Source: Datisca glomerata (taxonomy: Eukaryota > Streptophyta > Magnoliopsida > Cucurbitales > Datiscaceae). From it: a stretch of DNA of 64,000 nt. The first letter of the stretch is position 1. Each line of letters opens with the position of its first letter. The stretch is from assembly GCA_003255025.1 (NCBI GenBank), contig QANY01007306.1:377219-441218 (forward strand), written 5' to 3'. Shown here in pieces: positions 23,121-34,260 of this stretch. The notes below the pieces were generated by a model that was not told the origin of the DNA, did no database searches, and worked only from the letters and a program-made list of their open reading frames with translations. The position numbers were made by a program, and so were the translations under genes.

Positions 23121-23689
23121 TAAGTTCTAGATTGTGCAAGTCATTTTATATTTAAGATCATGTAATGGAACTTCTTCATTGCGATGTAATTGATTTAGAA
23201 CCGGATTTGGAACTTGATGTGAAATTCAAGATTTGTTTCATGGCATTTGCTGCAATTTCTTTAACATGGCATTTGCTGTAATTTACTTATGCTATTTGTG
23301 CAGACATGCTAGAAATGTATATAAATACTGTAGTTTAGTGATTTAAGGGCAGTTTGGGTATATATAAAATGAGACGAAACCCTCATCTTCTCTACGAATC
23401 AAAGAGGGAAGGAGGGGGAAAAGTAATTGAAGAAGGGAGAAAGTAAACGAAGAAGGAATGAGTAATCGAGGGTTAGGGATTTAAGGGCAGTTTAGGTATA
23501 TACGTCGTTCCATATGATCTCGAACAACATCATTTTGATGAATTGACACGGTAAGTTAACAGAGTTAGGATTAAGGTTTTTTGTTAGTTTTAGATAGTTG
23601 AGGGTTTAAAGTGTAACGTTTTATAGTTTAGGGTTTAAAGTGTTTAGTAATTATAGTTTGAGGTGTAAAAGTGTACTTTTCCCTAATTT

Positions 23690-23925
23690 TTAATACCTTA
23701 GTGCCGATCAATACATTAGTTTAAGGGACGGGCTTGTGACACATGTATAATTCCGAAATGGATTTGGGCGAGCAAAAATCTGGCCGGCTAAAAAAAATCA
23801 ATCTCAATCTCGGCTGAAACAAGTTTAGGACGGAAAAAATCTAAAAATTTGAGTTCCGGACAGGTTGGTCCTGGAAGGACGGGAACGTCGGACGGAACAT
23901 CGGGACTGAGATTTCTTTATGAGGC
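23690..23925. repeat. GGACGG-rich repeat
   Basis: GGGACGG, GGACGGAA and GGGACTGAG motifs occur here, inverted relative to those at 19385-19760. The stretch follows the MULE directly. Possibly a transposon end; unresolved. Confidence 0.35.
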
Positions 23926-23929
23926 TTAC

Positions 23930-24282
23930 GGTTGATGGAAGTAGTGAGGCTGGTCGACCGAATCGAACCCCATGATCGACCAATGCATGTTGCAGCACTG
24001 GTCAAATGGAAAGATTTTCAGTGTTCTTATGTTTGAACCTCGAAGAATGATCGACTGAACCTAGCAGATTTACTGTAACGACTACTTTCCAAGGGATTTC
24101 ATTCATTCCAAGACACAATTCTGAGCAAGAAAAGTCCTGAAACCAATTGAATCATCCTATAATCTTGCTATACTGAGCTTTAATCTTTGTTTATTCTCTC
24201 GATTTAGTGAGTGTTAAAAGAGTGCTACTCATACTAAGAGTTTGTTCTTGTGATCTCCTATTTTATAAAAGAGAGTTGTAAC
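23930..24282 (+). repeat. LTR (second family), left part, interrupted by a copia insertion
   Basis: It matches 15600-15660 (GTAGTGAGGCTGGT...CCCCATGATCGACCAA). It runs to ATTTTATAAAAGAGAGTTGTAAC at 24282 and resumes at 28923 with the duplicated GTAAC. The downstream parts (28923-29015 and 30151-30385) look like the R/U5-side of a copia LTR: CGTCTAATTCGCACCCGT, then GAGGAATCTAAGAGCGTAAAC and GAACCACGTAAAATAATC. Confidence 0.6.
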
Positions 24283-27200
24283 TAAAAACTTAGATGAAGA
24301 ATAGAGAAAAGGTAAAGATCATAGATGAGAAAGATGAGAAATAGAAACAAGGAGATAGAGCATCAAGAAAAAAAGACTTTGATATATTCAATTAAAATTA
24401 GCAGAGAGAGAAAACCAAGTTAATATACAACAGGGTTAGTTAGGAAAGGATAACAACCTACTGGTTAACCTAACCAAACTAAACTTGAAAATAACCAAAA
24501 CAGAAAGCTAAATACTATATTTAACCCTTAACAGCCCCCTTCAAACTAATGCTAAGTGATATCTAAGCATCAGTTTTCTTCGCAAAGAATTAAACACATA
24601 AAAGAATAAACTTTGGTAAATATGTTTGCTAATTAATTAGTAGAGCAAACATAGCTAACTATCAAATCCTTCTTGATCACCTTTTCATGAATAAAGTGGT
24701 ATTCTATCTATATGCTTCGTTCTACCACGAAACACTAGGTTGGAGGCCAAAGAGATAACATATATACTGTCACACCAAATATGTGGGGGAAGCTTCAAGA
24801 GGATGTGCAAATCTTTTAATAATTGACTTATCCATGAGAGTTCAACAACAATGGAGGCTAAGCTTCGATATTCTGATTCAATTAAGGATCTTGAAACAAT
24901 AGTTTGCTTCTTTGCAGACCATGAAATGGGGTTATTTTCCAAGAAAAGTGATGAACCCTGATGTAGATCTACGATCCTGGGAGTCTCCTGCCCAATTTGC
25001 ATCGCTGGAGGCAGTGAGACTGAGTTAACCTTTTTGAAAATTGATGCTAATATCTGAACCGCCTTTTAAATAGCATAGGATGAATTTTACACCAGCAAGA
25101 TGGACAGTAGTGGGCTTGTGCATAAATTGACGGACTTTGTTAACAACAAAGTTGATGTTACGACGCAAAAATGTGAGATATTGAAGCCCTTCAACTAATG
25201 TCCTGTAACTTGTAGGATCAGAGAGAAGAGCAACATTAGTATCATACAGATTTGCTTTAATGGATAGAGGAGTTTTGCAAGGTTTAGCATTAGATAGACC
25301 AGCTTTATCCAGTAAACCTACTATATATATTTGCTGAAAGACAAATATACCATTATGATATTGATTTATTTGTACTCCCAGAAAGAATTTAACGGAACCT
25401 AAGTCAATCATATCAAATTCACTGTTGAGGGTAGATATAAAACTATCTATTAAACCAACACTAGGTCCAGTAAGAACAATATCATCAACATATAATAATA
25501 AATAAATGACCGAAGAATCAGAATTATATATAAACGAAGAATTGTCAGCAACAAAAGCTATGAAGCCAAGATTAGGCAAATATGAGGTAAATCTCTCAAA
25601 CCAATCCCTTGGGGCCTGTTTGAGACCATATAAGGATCTGTGCAACTTACATACCTAATTGGGATAATTTGGATAACCAAATCCTTGTGGTTGACTCATA
25701 TAAACTTCTTCTTGGAGATTACCATGAAGAAAGACTTTCAACATCTAATCGATGCAATTTCCAATTATTTTGGGCAGCAAGAGATAAAATAACCCTAACA
25801 GTAGTGATCTTGACAACATGACTAAATGTTTTTGTATAATCTATTCCAGGTTACTGATAGAAACCCTTAGTAACTAATCTAGCCTTATATCTAGCTATAC
25901 TTCCATCTGGATTATGTTTAAACCTATAAACCCACTTACAACCAACTAAATTAGTGTTAGAAGGAATAGGGGTTAATGTCCAGGTTCTTTTTCTTTTAAG
26001 AGAATTGAACTCTTCAGCCATAGCATTTCTCTAGTATATGATTTTACTAGCAGTAGTATAAGAACTAGGCTCAGTGTCTAAGCAAACATGGTTCATAGGT
26101 TGAGAGCTAGCTAAGTGAGCTTTCTTTTTACTAATACCATATTTGGCTCCAGTCTGCATACTACGAATATTTCCAGAATTGGGAGCAACAGGTTGAGAAA
26201 CAGAAGATACAAGTATGATAGTATGTAATTCAGAATCAATATCATGTTCAATAACAGTATAAGTAGAGGAGATGGGAAGCAAAGAAGATGTGTTGTGATC
26301 AGATAAATGCATGCTCAGTAAACCTCCAAAATTATGCAAAACAAAATCTTCATTAAATGATAGATTATCATATTGAGCAATAGAACCAGAAGAAGCAACA
26401 TTGTTAACAAAAGTATGAGGGGCATAATCATCGTTAATAATACCAGTTTTAGTTTGAGAATGGGAGAAAGGGTTGTTATCAACATTAGACAGTAAGAAAT
26501 AGAGATAATCATTAGAAATAGGATGATTATTAATAGCAGGCTCAGAAACAGTGTAGATAGCAAAAGGAAAGCAGTCCTCGTCAAATATGACATGTCTAGA
26601 AAGATGCATTTTGCAAGTTAAAGGATTATAACAAATATATCCTTTTGAGTGAAGAGAATACCCTAAAAAATATGTTATGAAGACTTAGGTTATAATTTGG
26701 GTGTGTTACAGGGCTTGAGAAGGGGTAACAGACACATCCAAAAACTTTCAAAATGGAATAGTTTGAAAGCTTACCAAATAGCTTTTCATAAGGAGAAACA
26801 TTGTTAAATGAGGGAGAAGGTAACCTGTTGATAAGAAAAACAACAGAAGAAAAGGTAAGATATCAGAAACAGAGAGGAACATATGCATTAATTATCATAC
26901 TAAGAGCAGTCTCAACTATATGTCTATGTTTACATTTAGCCACCCCATTTTATTCTGGGGTGTATGGACAAGTTAAATGATGCTGGATTCCTTTAGATAA
27001 AAGAAAAATATACAAGATAGTCTTATTCAAGTCACCTCCCCCATCAGCACATAAGATTTTAAGTTTAGAGGACAACAAATTTTCTACAAAAGGCAAGAAA
27101 GCTGTAAAAACAGGAGTTACATCAGACTTGAGACAAAAAGGGAAAATCAAAGTGTACTTACTTATATTATCAAGAAAAGAAACATAGTACTTATAACCTT

Positions 27201-28922
27201 CAATTGTTAAAACAAGAGCAGGTCCCCAAACATTACTATGCAACAACTCAAGAGGTTGATGAGTAACAGTATGAGATAAAGAAAATGGAAGTTTGGTCAT
27301 CTTACCCTTTATACAACTTGTACACATGCAAGATTTAGAAGTAAGAAAGGGAATATTAGCCCTATGAAGAGCATTTAAAAGAACAGAATCATAGGGGTGG
27401 CCAAGCCTATTGTGCCAAAGAAAACTTGAGACTTTGCTACGAAGAAAAGTAATGTTTTTTGTTGACAGATTAGATATGTTGTGTTTGACAATGTTAGAAA
27501 GAGGATATGGGCTGTCTTTACTTGGTCCAATGTAGAGAATTTTCTCTGAAACTTTATCCTGAATAAAGAACATATCAACATCAAATATAAAGGAACAATT
27601 ATTATCTTTACAAAATCGATAAACACTAAGTAAGTTGGCAGTTACATGAGGCACATAAAAGAATGTTTTTTAGATAAAAGATTTTGGAATTAGTGACTAA
27701 ATAACCCGAACTTAAGTGAGAGATGTCTAGAGGCTGGCCATTTCCCACAGTGACAGAATCCTCACCATTATATTTTTTAGAAGTGGTCAAGTTGGAAAGC
27801 TCATTAGTGAGATGAACATTGTATCCAATGTCAGTTATCCAAGAGTTTATTTTATTTGCTTATGTTTGGTTTCCAGAATAGGAGGCTGTCATGGCTACAA
27901 GCTTGAGAGGAGGATGCCTACCTTGATAGGCATAGTTCATATGATGGAAGCAATCTATTGCAGTGTGACCATGCTTAGAGCAGATTAGGAACTGAGGCCT
28001 TTGATCATTTTGAAAGGCAGAAGTGTTGTTAGAGGAAAATTGACTAGGATAGAAGTTTGGAAGAGGAAGCAAACCAGAACCGGGGATAGATTTCCCTTAC
28101 TTGTTTCCTTGATTGTTGAGAGGCCTCCCAGGCCAAAATTGCTGCCACGACCTCCACAGTTGGATTGAAATTGACCACGGCCCCTTAGATTATTTCCTCC
28201 TTAAGAAGCATTGGCCATTAGAGAAGTTGTCTGCATCTGAGTCTCATGCTTCTTAGTTTGATCAGATAAAAATTGTCCATCAGCCTTTAGGAGAACATGT
28301 AATTCTTCAAGATGTAGGGGCTCAGACTTGGTGTGAATTGAGGTCTTTAAAGCTCCATACTCAGAGGAGAGACCATCCAAAGTGTAGAGAAGAATGTCTT
28401 CATCATCAATTGAAATAGAAACTGCAGCAAGTTTGTCACATGTAATCTTGATTATTTGCACATAATAAATCATCAACGGTTTTATTGTCTTTCTTGGAAA
28501 TAGATTGAAGATCAGATTTGAGGGTTAAGATGTTTGAGCGAGAGAGAGAGAGAGGAAAACCATCTTTCGAGAGATACCCAAGCTTCGTACCTTGATTTGC
28601 AGCCGAATACACAAGAAAGGGCAGATTGCATAAGTGTAGCGTTGATGAGGGTAATCAAGGCTTGGTCTTGAGCGATCCATGCATAGAACATTGGGTCTAT
28701 TTTGGTCGTGGGTTCGCTTTCTCGTCTTCAAGAAACAGCGATAGGTAAGGGTGAGTACTATCAAAAATTTTGAACAGACCATGTGCTTTGAGAATTGCGG
28801 AGATTTGAAACTTCTACTAGATGAAGTTCGAAGAGTATAATTTGATAAAGATCGGATTACAAATGTTAGAAAGAAAAAAGATTGAAGAAAGAGGATAATA
28901 AACCTATATTTAACCCTTAACA
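24283..28922 (-). mobile_element. Ty1/copia retrotransposon, 5' LTR truncated, inserted with TSD GTAAC
   Basis: GTAAC flanks both sides (24278-24282 and 28923-28927). Read on the - strand, the 5' edge begins TGTTAAGGGTTAAATATAG at 28922, and the same motif opens the 3' LTR at 24533. The 3' LTR (24533-24283, about 251 bp) follows a polypurine tract, whose + strand complement is GCCCCCTT at 24534-24541. At the 5' side only about 20-60 bp of LTR remain before gag sequence, and no primer-binding site is seen. An internal deletion has therefore removed most of the 5' LTR and leader. The far LTR end reads TA rather than TG on the + strand. Confidence 0.85.
24685..28870 (-). pseudogene. Copia gag-pol remnant (gag, protease, integrase, RT, RNase H)
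   Basis: Domains are in copia order on the - strand. Gag UBN2 lies at about 28870-28201 (MFYAWIAQDQALITLINATL; ILTLKSDLQSISKKDNKTVDD). The zinc knuckle is near 27985; ICSKHGHTAIDC keeps Cys-X4-His-X4-Cys but has Phe where the first Cys belongs. The protease near 27840 reads WITDIGYNVHLT, with Ile replacing the Ser of DSG. GAG-pre-integrase and integrase lie at 27654-26640 (HNRLGHPYDSVLLNAL), and the link region HVIFDEDCFPFA near 26590. Reverse transcriptase lies at 25645-25025 (LYGLKQAPRDW; YVDDIVLTG) and RNase H at 25002-24685 (SEYRSLASIVVELSWI; KHIDRI). Stops and frameshifts separate the blocks. With protease and knuckle residues lost, the copy cannot act alone. Confidence 0.88.
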
Positions 28923-29015
28923 GTAACGTGTGATTAATATAAGTCGAATCAATCAATCAAACGTCTAATTCGCACCCGTCAAGCGAAAGTTGGTCGTAAA
29001 AATTTGGGTTTTACC
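28923..29015 (+). repeat. Middle piece of the interrupted LTR
   Basis: This short LTR segment between the copia element (left, duplicated GTAAC) and the hAT element (right, GTTTTACC flank) continues the LTR of 23930-24282. Confidence 0.5.
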
Positions 29016-30150
29016 TAGGGGTGAAAAAATTGCTACTCAACCAAACCAAAATTGGTCGGTTCGGTCAGTTATATAAGTTAGCTCAGTTTAGTTTGGTTCG
29101 ACATTCTTGTTGAACGTTAAGTTTGGCTCGATTAGAAAAATTATATGATTTCGAACCGAACTGAAAGTATAAATAAAATAAAATAAATACAATATATATA
29201 CTATTGTTCTAACCCTAACACCCAACATTTCACTCCTGCCTCCCTCCCCTCTTCGTTCTCTCTCTCATTTCCTTACTTTCTCTTTTTACAATTTACAAAC
29301 CCTAACAAAGTTTCTTCTCAGCCGCTGCACCCTCTACAACCTTCTTCTCCTTCTCTCGCAGCCATCTTCTCTCTCTCTTCTCACAACCATCTACTCTCGC
29401 TCGCAGCCATCTTCTCTTGCTCGTATGGTCTTCCCTCTCACTTTTTCTTCTCTCTACTCGTAGTGCTCATCTCTCTCGCTAATAGAGTTTAGTGACTCTC
29501 TCTCTCGCGACGACGAAGTTCATCCATCTTCTCTCTCTCTACTCACGGCAATGGAGTTCAACGGATATGCTCAGATTTGCTCATATATGAGTAGATCTGA
29601 TTTTTAATTGCATAAATTTTTTTGTTTTAAATATTATAATATTAGGGTTCTTATCTGAGTAAATCAGAGTGTAACCTTTTATTTTACAGATTGTAATCGT
29701 ATTATAATTTTTTGTTTTACAAATTGTAATATTGCATAAAACTTTTATGTTCAGATATGAGTAGATATGATATTTTTATTGTCCTAATTTTTAGTTTTAG
29801 AGATTTCAATGATAAGGTTCTTATTTTAATTTTGTTTTGCTGAATCTGTAACCCTAATGTTTTAAATTAAGGTTTGTAGTTAATTTAGATTTGTTTGCAA
29901 TTTGTCTACTGATTTTAGTTTTCCTATGAGTTAATTTCTGTGAAATTTGCTTGTTTATGAAATATTAAGTTTAATGACTTTTTTACAATATTGCCGAAGC
30001 GTGAAACCGAACCGAAACTTTTGGTTATGTTCAGACCGGTTCCTATGTCATCCACGGTTCGATTCGGTTCATGAAATGAGCGAACCAAAAATTTTTAGCA
30101 GTTCGATTTTTTTTCAAATAACCAATCAAACTGAACCGTTAACACCCCTA
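29016..30150. mobile_element. Non-autonomous hAT element with GGTTCGG-type subterminal repeats
   Basis: Perfect 8-bp terminal inverted repeats, TAGGGGTG, are flanked by GTTTTACC (29008-29015) and ACTTTACC (30151-30158), 6 of 8 identical. The subterminal zones are full of GGTTCGG, GAACCGAA and GGTTTGG motifs, typical of hAT. The 1135 bp contain CT-rich stretches (29230-29540) and AT-rich sequence but no transposase. It lies inside the LTR that is also interrupted by the copia element. Confidence 0.75.
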
Positions 30151-30385
30151 ACTTTACCCATATGATCAGTGAAATAAATCTCTGAGGAATCTAAGAGCGT
30201 AAACATCAACGAAATTGCTTGAACCACGTAAAATAATCATGCGTGCTTGATCTCTCTGTCCCTGATCTCTGTACTTTTACTGCATGCTTTATTTGATAAT
30301 TGTTTAATTGTTTAAGTTAAACAAATTGTTCTCAATCTCAAACCTGCGTATTCAATCCTTATCATCCTTACAGATTGTTTAAAAA
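30151..30385 (+). repeat. Right part of the interrupted LTR
   Basis: It continues the LTR after the hAT element with GAGGAATCTAAGAGCGTAAACATC and GAACCACGTAAAATAATCATGCG, a layout also seen near 16540-16600 in the other LTR family. The right border is uncertain. 30385-30820 shows no gene and probably includes the 3' UTR and spacer of the ICR gene. Confidence 0.45.
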
Positions 30386-30818
30386 TGGCATACTACACAG
30401 ATTAATTTTTTGCAGCCAAAGAAAATGGATAAAACCAATGAGGCCAACTTTTTTTATGAGAGAGCATGCCAACCTTTTGGAAGAATGGAAATACAACTGT
30501 CTGTACTAATGTGCATGTCACTATGTTTGATTTATGGTTTGGAGTAAGGAAGGTATACCATATGGTATACTTTTCTTATTCAATCTGGAAAGGAAGAATT
30601 TGGGCTGCAGCTAAAAGTCTATTCCGCTAGAGAACAAAATACTTGAAATGGATAAGTAGAAGCAAGTTTTAAAGTCACAATATAAGAATTCAATTGCATA
30701 CAAATCATCTTAAGCATTAAATACAGACAACTAGTTTGACAAAAGGATGAAACATGAACTCTACTCCCTCAGAATGAGAAACAGTAAGAATCTGTTTCAC
30801 AAACCTGAAAAAAGCCAA

Positions 30819-30821
<3 letters not shown>

Positions 30822-30855
<34 letters not shown>
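30822..30855. repeat. (GA)n microsatellite abutting the ICR stop codon
   Basis: About 17 uninterrupted GA units. In gene sense this is a CT run that begins with the first base after the TGA stop, so length changes fall in the 3' UTR. Confidence 0.97.
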
Positions 30856-30857
<2 letters not shown>

Positions 30858-33075
30858 ATTTCTGGCTCTTCTTTTTCCACAAGTCCCCAAACATCTTAAT
30901 GCCAGAACCCTTTCGCTTTCCACTTCCAAAACCATCATCAAACTCATCAGCCATCCCAGGAGATCCAAGCAATCCAGCATATCCACTAGCAGGTGTCTGA
31001 AAGACAGGCTGAAAGTGCTTATCCATTGAGCCACACCTCTCAGATATCCTCCCATTCATTTCTGCATCCCCAGCCAGCACTGCAGCCGCCGCATCAGCTG
31101 CTTTCCTCCACTGCTCTGTTTGTACTCTCAGTTTCTTCATTTCCAATTCCATTACCTCCTTTGCTTCTTCCACCGTTTTCAGTTTCTCACTCAACTTACT
31201 ACTGTTATCCTTACTTGAAACCAACTCTTCCTCCAACCGCCTCATCTTCATTGCCATTTCCTCCTCTCTAGCTTGAACAGATGATATCTGAGAAGATGCT
31301 TTATCTAATTGAATTTTCAAGCTTTCATTTTCTTCATTAAAAGCCTTTGTTTCCTTTTCCTTATCTTCTAATTTAGATTTCAGCAAGTTTATCTCATCAA
31401 CCTTCAAAGACGAATCATGGACTGATGATTTCTCTTGCTCTATGGATATGTTTACGGGGTTGGCTTTGTCTTCTGACCGATCATTCTGTTGGATAACTTC
31501 AAAAACATCAGTCTCCAATGGATTCTCATCTAGAACTTCATCTTGGCTAGCCGTTTCTTTCTTAGTAGATTCCTCAATTGCAATTTTAGGATGCTTTTTT
31601 TCGATTTCTACTACTGGCGCTGCTTTACTTGTTGGCTTTGTGGTTTTCTTCTCCAATTCTTGTTGAACTTCTTTCTTTGCGGCCTCAGCTGAAGATAACT
31701 GATGTTTCAAGATCTTTAGTTCTTCTTGTGCTTGACCAAGTTGAGATTCCAAATCTGCAATGCGCGTTCCAAGTTTTTTCTGATTCACTGAATCACCTTG
31801 GGAACCTCTTGGAGATCTACGGTCACCAATTTTTGGACTTCGGTCAGTTATTGGTCGATGGTGCAGGGGATCGGAATCAGAACTCACTGTCCTCAGCGGA
31901 TGTGAACCACGAGGCGACTGTCTTTGAGGTATTTCAGACCCCCTATTGTTCATCAGTAGAAAACGATATAACTACAATGTAACTTATCAGACAATGGAAT
32001 TATATGATATTTCTATCATCCAAAACATCTTGTAGTTATCTATCATGAAAAGAGACAATCTTGCAGATTGCAGTACATTTAGTGAACCAACAAAAATAAG
32101 AGCTAACGCAGCCTCCACATGACTGTTACTGCCAATTCATGCGAATAATTATCACAAGATCATAAACACAGAAGATTTCAAGAGGTTTCGACAATCATAT
32201 ATAATGAGAAAATCTATCAGACTTCAAAATTATGAAACTTATGTTCTTAACCAAGATCAATTTCATGAGTAAGGTTATCTAGGAAAACATACAGTTTTGA
32301 GAATAATTAGAGCCCAAAGTAGCCATTTTAAGGTATATTAATTTGCATGGTCAAATTCTACACGTTTTTTTTATATGAGATTGAGAGAATGATTTCCGGA
32401 ATAAGATTGTTGCAATGATTGTTTGAAAGTAAGATATTTGGAAAATCGAACACAAAAAAAGGGTAAAGTGTTAAGATGTTAAATATATTTCTACTACTAC
32501 TACTACCCAAATATACCCTTGAGAGATTGTGAGAGGAAAGAAAAGAAAGTTGGGCACGTTAGGAATAAAAAGTGGAGAAGATGTCCAGAATTAGAAACCC
32601 CCAAAATTAGGGGGTTTCAAATATCCTTCAAAAGGGTGCAAGTGAAGATTCCGAGAATCAAATACCCTTCAAACAAGAGTTTTCACATTTTCTGGAAATT
32701 TTCCTAAACATACCCCATACCAAACACCCTCTAAAAGTTAAAACCAGATTTTTATGTCTAAAGTGTTCAAAGCTAGTGGGTTGGTTTTAACAATATGGAG
32801 ATAATTGACATTTTATAACCTTTATATACCACCAAATGCTTAGCTTCCTTGTAATGATTCAAAACAAAAACGAATCAAGAAAGTGATTATGCAAAGGAAA
32901 AACGTGCAAAGCTCTTTACTAAGACATAAAGCTCGCGCATAGTAGTATGTGTACTGCAACTAAAAGGACATCCACATCTAATGAATGACAATTTAAATTC
33001 AATAACTAAAACCAATACACACAACATAGCATGATGCTATTATAAATCAAACTGTCCTAACCTGGATCTTGGCAT
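30856..33075 (-). CDS. ICR: ICR/RIP family coiled-coil protein, interactor of constitutively active ROPs
   Basis: The coding exons are 33075-33062, only 14 nt encoding MPRS plus two bases of Arg, and 31942-30856; joined they give 366 residues. The donor is AG|GTTAGG and the acceptor CAATAG|GGGG. The join gives MPRSRGSEIPQRQSPRG, the usual family N-terminus, whereas the longest open frame alone would start MNNRGSE. Coiled coils are at about residues 59-105 and 185-284. The family motif QWRKAADAAAAVLA is at 282-295, and the C-terminus is GIKMFGDLWKKKSQK, basic as in ICR1/ICR4 types. ICRs bind GTP-loaded ROP GTPases at the plasma membrane or microtubules and recruit partners for polarity, exocytosis or wall patterning. 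Length and layout are closest to the short ICR1/ICR4 members; which one was not resolved. Confidence 0.92.
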
Positions 33076-33142
33076 GTTTTCCTCAACGTTTACTACCAGC
33101 TAATAGCTTTAAGAACTGAGCTTAGGCCAAAAGCTTGTAGAT
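33062..33142 (-). other. ICR exon with the 14-nt coding start and 5' UTR
   Basis: The acceptor CTGCAG ends at 33143, and the exon then runs through 67 nt of leader to ATGCCAAGATCCAG and the donor at 33061. A further leader intron fits a donor GAG|GTAAG at 33889/33888, so the 5' UTR exon would lie above 33889. These sites were chosen by consensus only. Confidence 0.65.
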
Positions 33143-33888
33143 CTGCAGAATATGACATTTGAAAAAAAATATATTCAAAATAGTTATATCCAAATAATTC
33201 ATCATTAGCTTGTCTAGTCTTAATCCAAAATCAAATAAATCGGTCACTAGACCAAATTGGTAAGAGTACGTACGACTAAATTTGCCACTAGACCCAATTG
33301 GAAAGCCAAGGAGAATTCATCTTTATAAGAAAACTCCTTAAAATACTAAGATTATTTGAAGTTTTAAAAGTTTCAATGTTCATTAAAAATTTGAAATTTA
33401 CCTTCCTCTTTCTACCTGTTAATGATAATATTATGGTGGGGTTTTCTATTTTTTAATCCAACTATTTTTTCTACCATGGTAAAACGAGAGCATGCCCCTT
33501 CACTCCACCAGAAGCTCCAAAGAAACTATGTCTCAGGTTCTTTGTTGGGGCAGCTGCACTCATGTCCCTTTCCTGTGTCTCTTTTTGCCTTAAATGCTAT
33601 ATATGTTTTGTTTAATTTGTTGACCAATTTTTAAAGGTAATCTCTGTTCTCAGAGAGATTCGAAATCAAACCCATAAAGATCAGTGAGAAAGAAAAGGTT
33701 TGAACAATTTAGAATATGAGAAACAGAGACATTACTCAAACAAACGTGAATTTACTGCTGAAAATCAATTAAAAACGAAAGAGAAAAATGTTATAATGAA
33801 AGTTCAGATCTTCCAAATTTAATGTGGCAGAGCAAAAGAAATGAAAGCTAGAACTTAAACGAGCGAAGAAACTTCGTTGAAATCTTAC

Positions 33889-34260
33889 CTCAATACAACA
33901 AAAATGGGCATTTCTGAACAGAAACAACACATCAATCAGCTATTTCACCTATGAGCAACCAAAGGATTCCATGAGAAACACAAAAACTCAATTTCCATTT
34001 GGAAAGGAAGACTAATATTATTATGCTTTACAAAAAATGACAGCTTTTTCTGATGCACATACACTACATCCCATCCCCACCAAGCTATCAATCTAGAGAG
34101 AGAGAGAGAGTTTGAATTAAAGCTGGTAACTTGATGAGTGTGATAGTGGAGGTAGCAGTGTTAATAGGAAAAGACAAGAGAGAGGAGAAAAGAGTCATTT
34201 TGGAATTATAAATTAATTACTAATTTAATAAATATAATAAACATATATTTATTGGGAAAT
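33889..34260 (-). promoter_or_regulatory. ICR 5' UTR exon and likely core promoter
   Basis: On the - strand, AT-rich sequence with TTAATTTATAATT near 34210 could serve as a TATA-like box. It is followed by CT-rich sequence including a (CT)n run at 34096-34110, common near plant transcription starts. The leader exon would then reach the donor at 33889. Transcription start not determined. Confidence 0.4.

Larger units (their letters stand above)
22106..23683 (+). mobile_element. Complete non-autonomous MULE with about 150-bp TIRs
   Basis: The left end GGAAAAATTATACT and the reverse complement of the right end GGGAAAAGTACACT open inverted repeats that continue for about 150 bp. Both arms contain CACTTTAAACCCT-like sequence, CCTCAACTATCTAAAA, and CTAACTCTRTTAACTTACCG. 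The flanks are TAATTTATA (22097-22105) and TAATTTTTA (23684-23692), a 9-bp target duplication with one mismatch, as expected for Mutator-like elements. No transposase is present. Inside are intron-like T-rich stretches and a small ORF with a GRF-zinc-finger-like start (22929-23120). The organisation is like a Pack-MULE, but the captured host gene was not identified. Confidence 0.85.

Noticed and set aside
19385..23925. One large element bounded by the GTCCCG-rich and GGACGG-rich repeats
   Set aside because: The motifs are inverted as expected for ends, but no terminal inverted repeat, target duplication or transposase was found.
30717..31055. Open frame with a Ser-Leu repeat overlapping the ICR gene
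   Set aside because: It is out of frame with the ICR coding sequence, and its repeat comes from the GA microsatellite.
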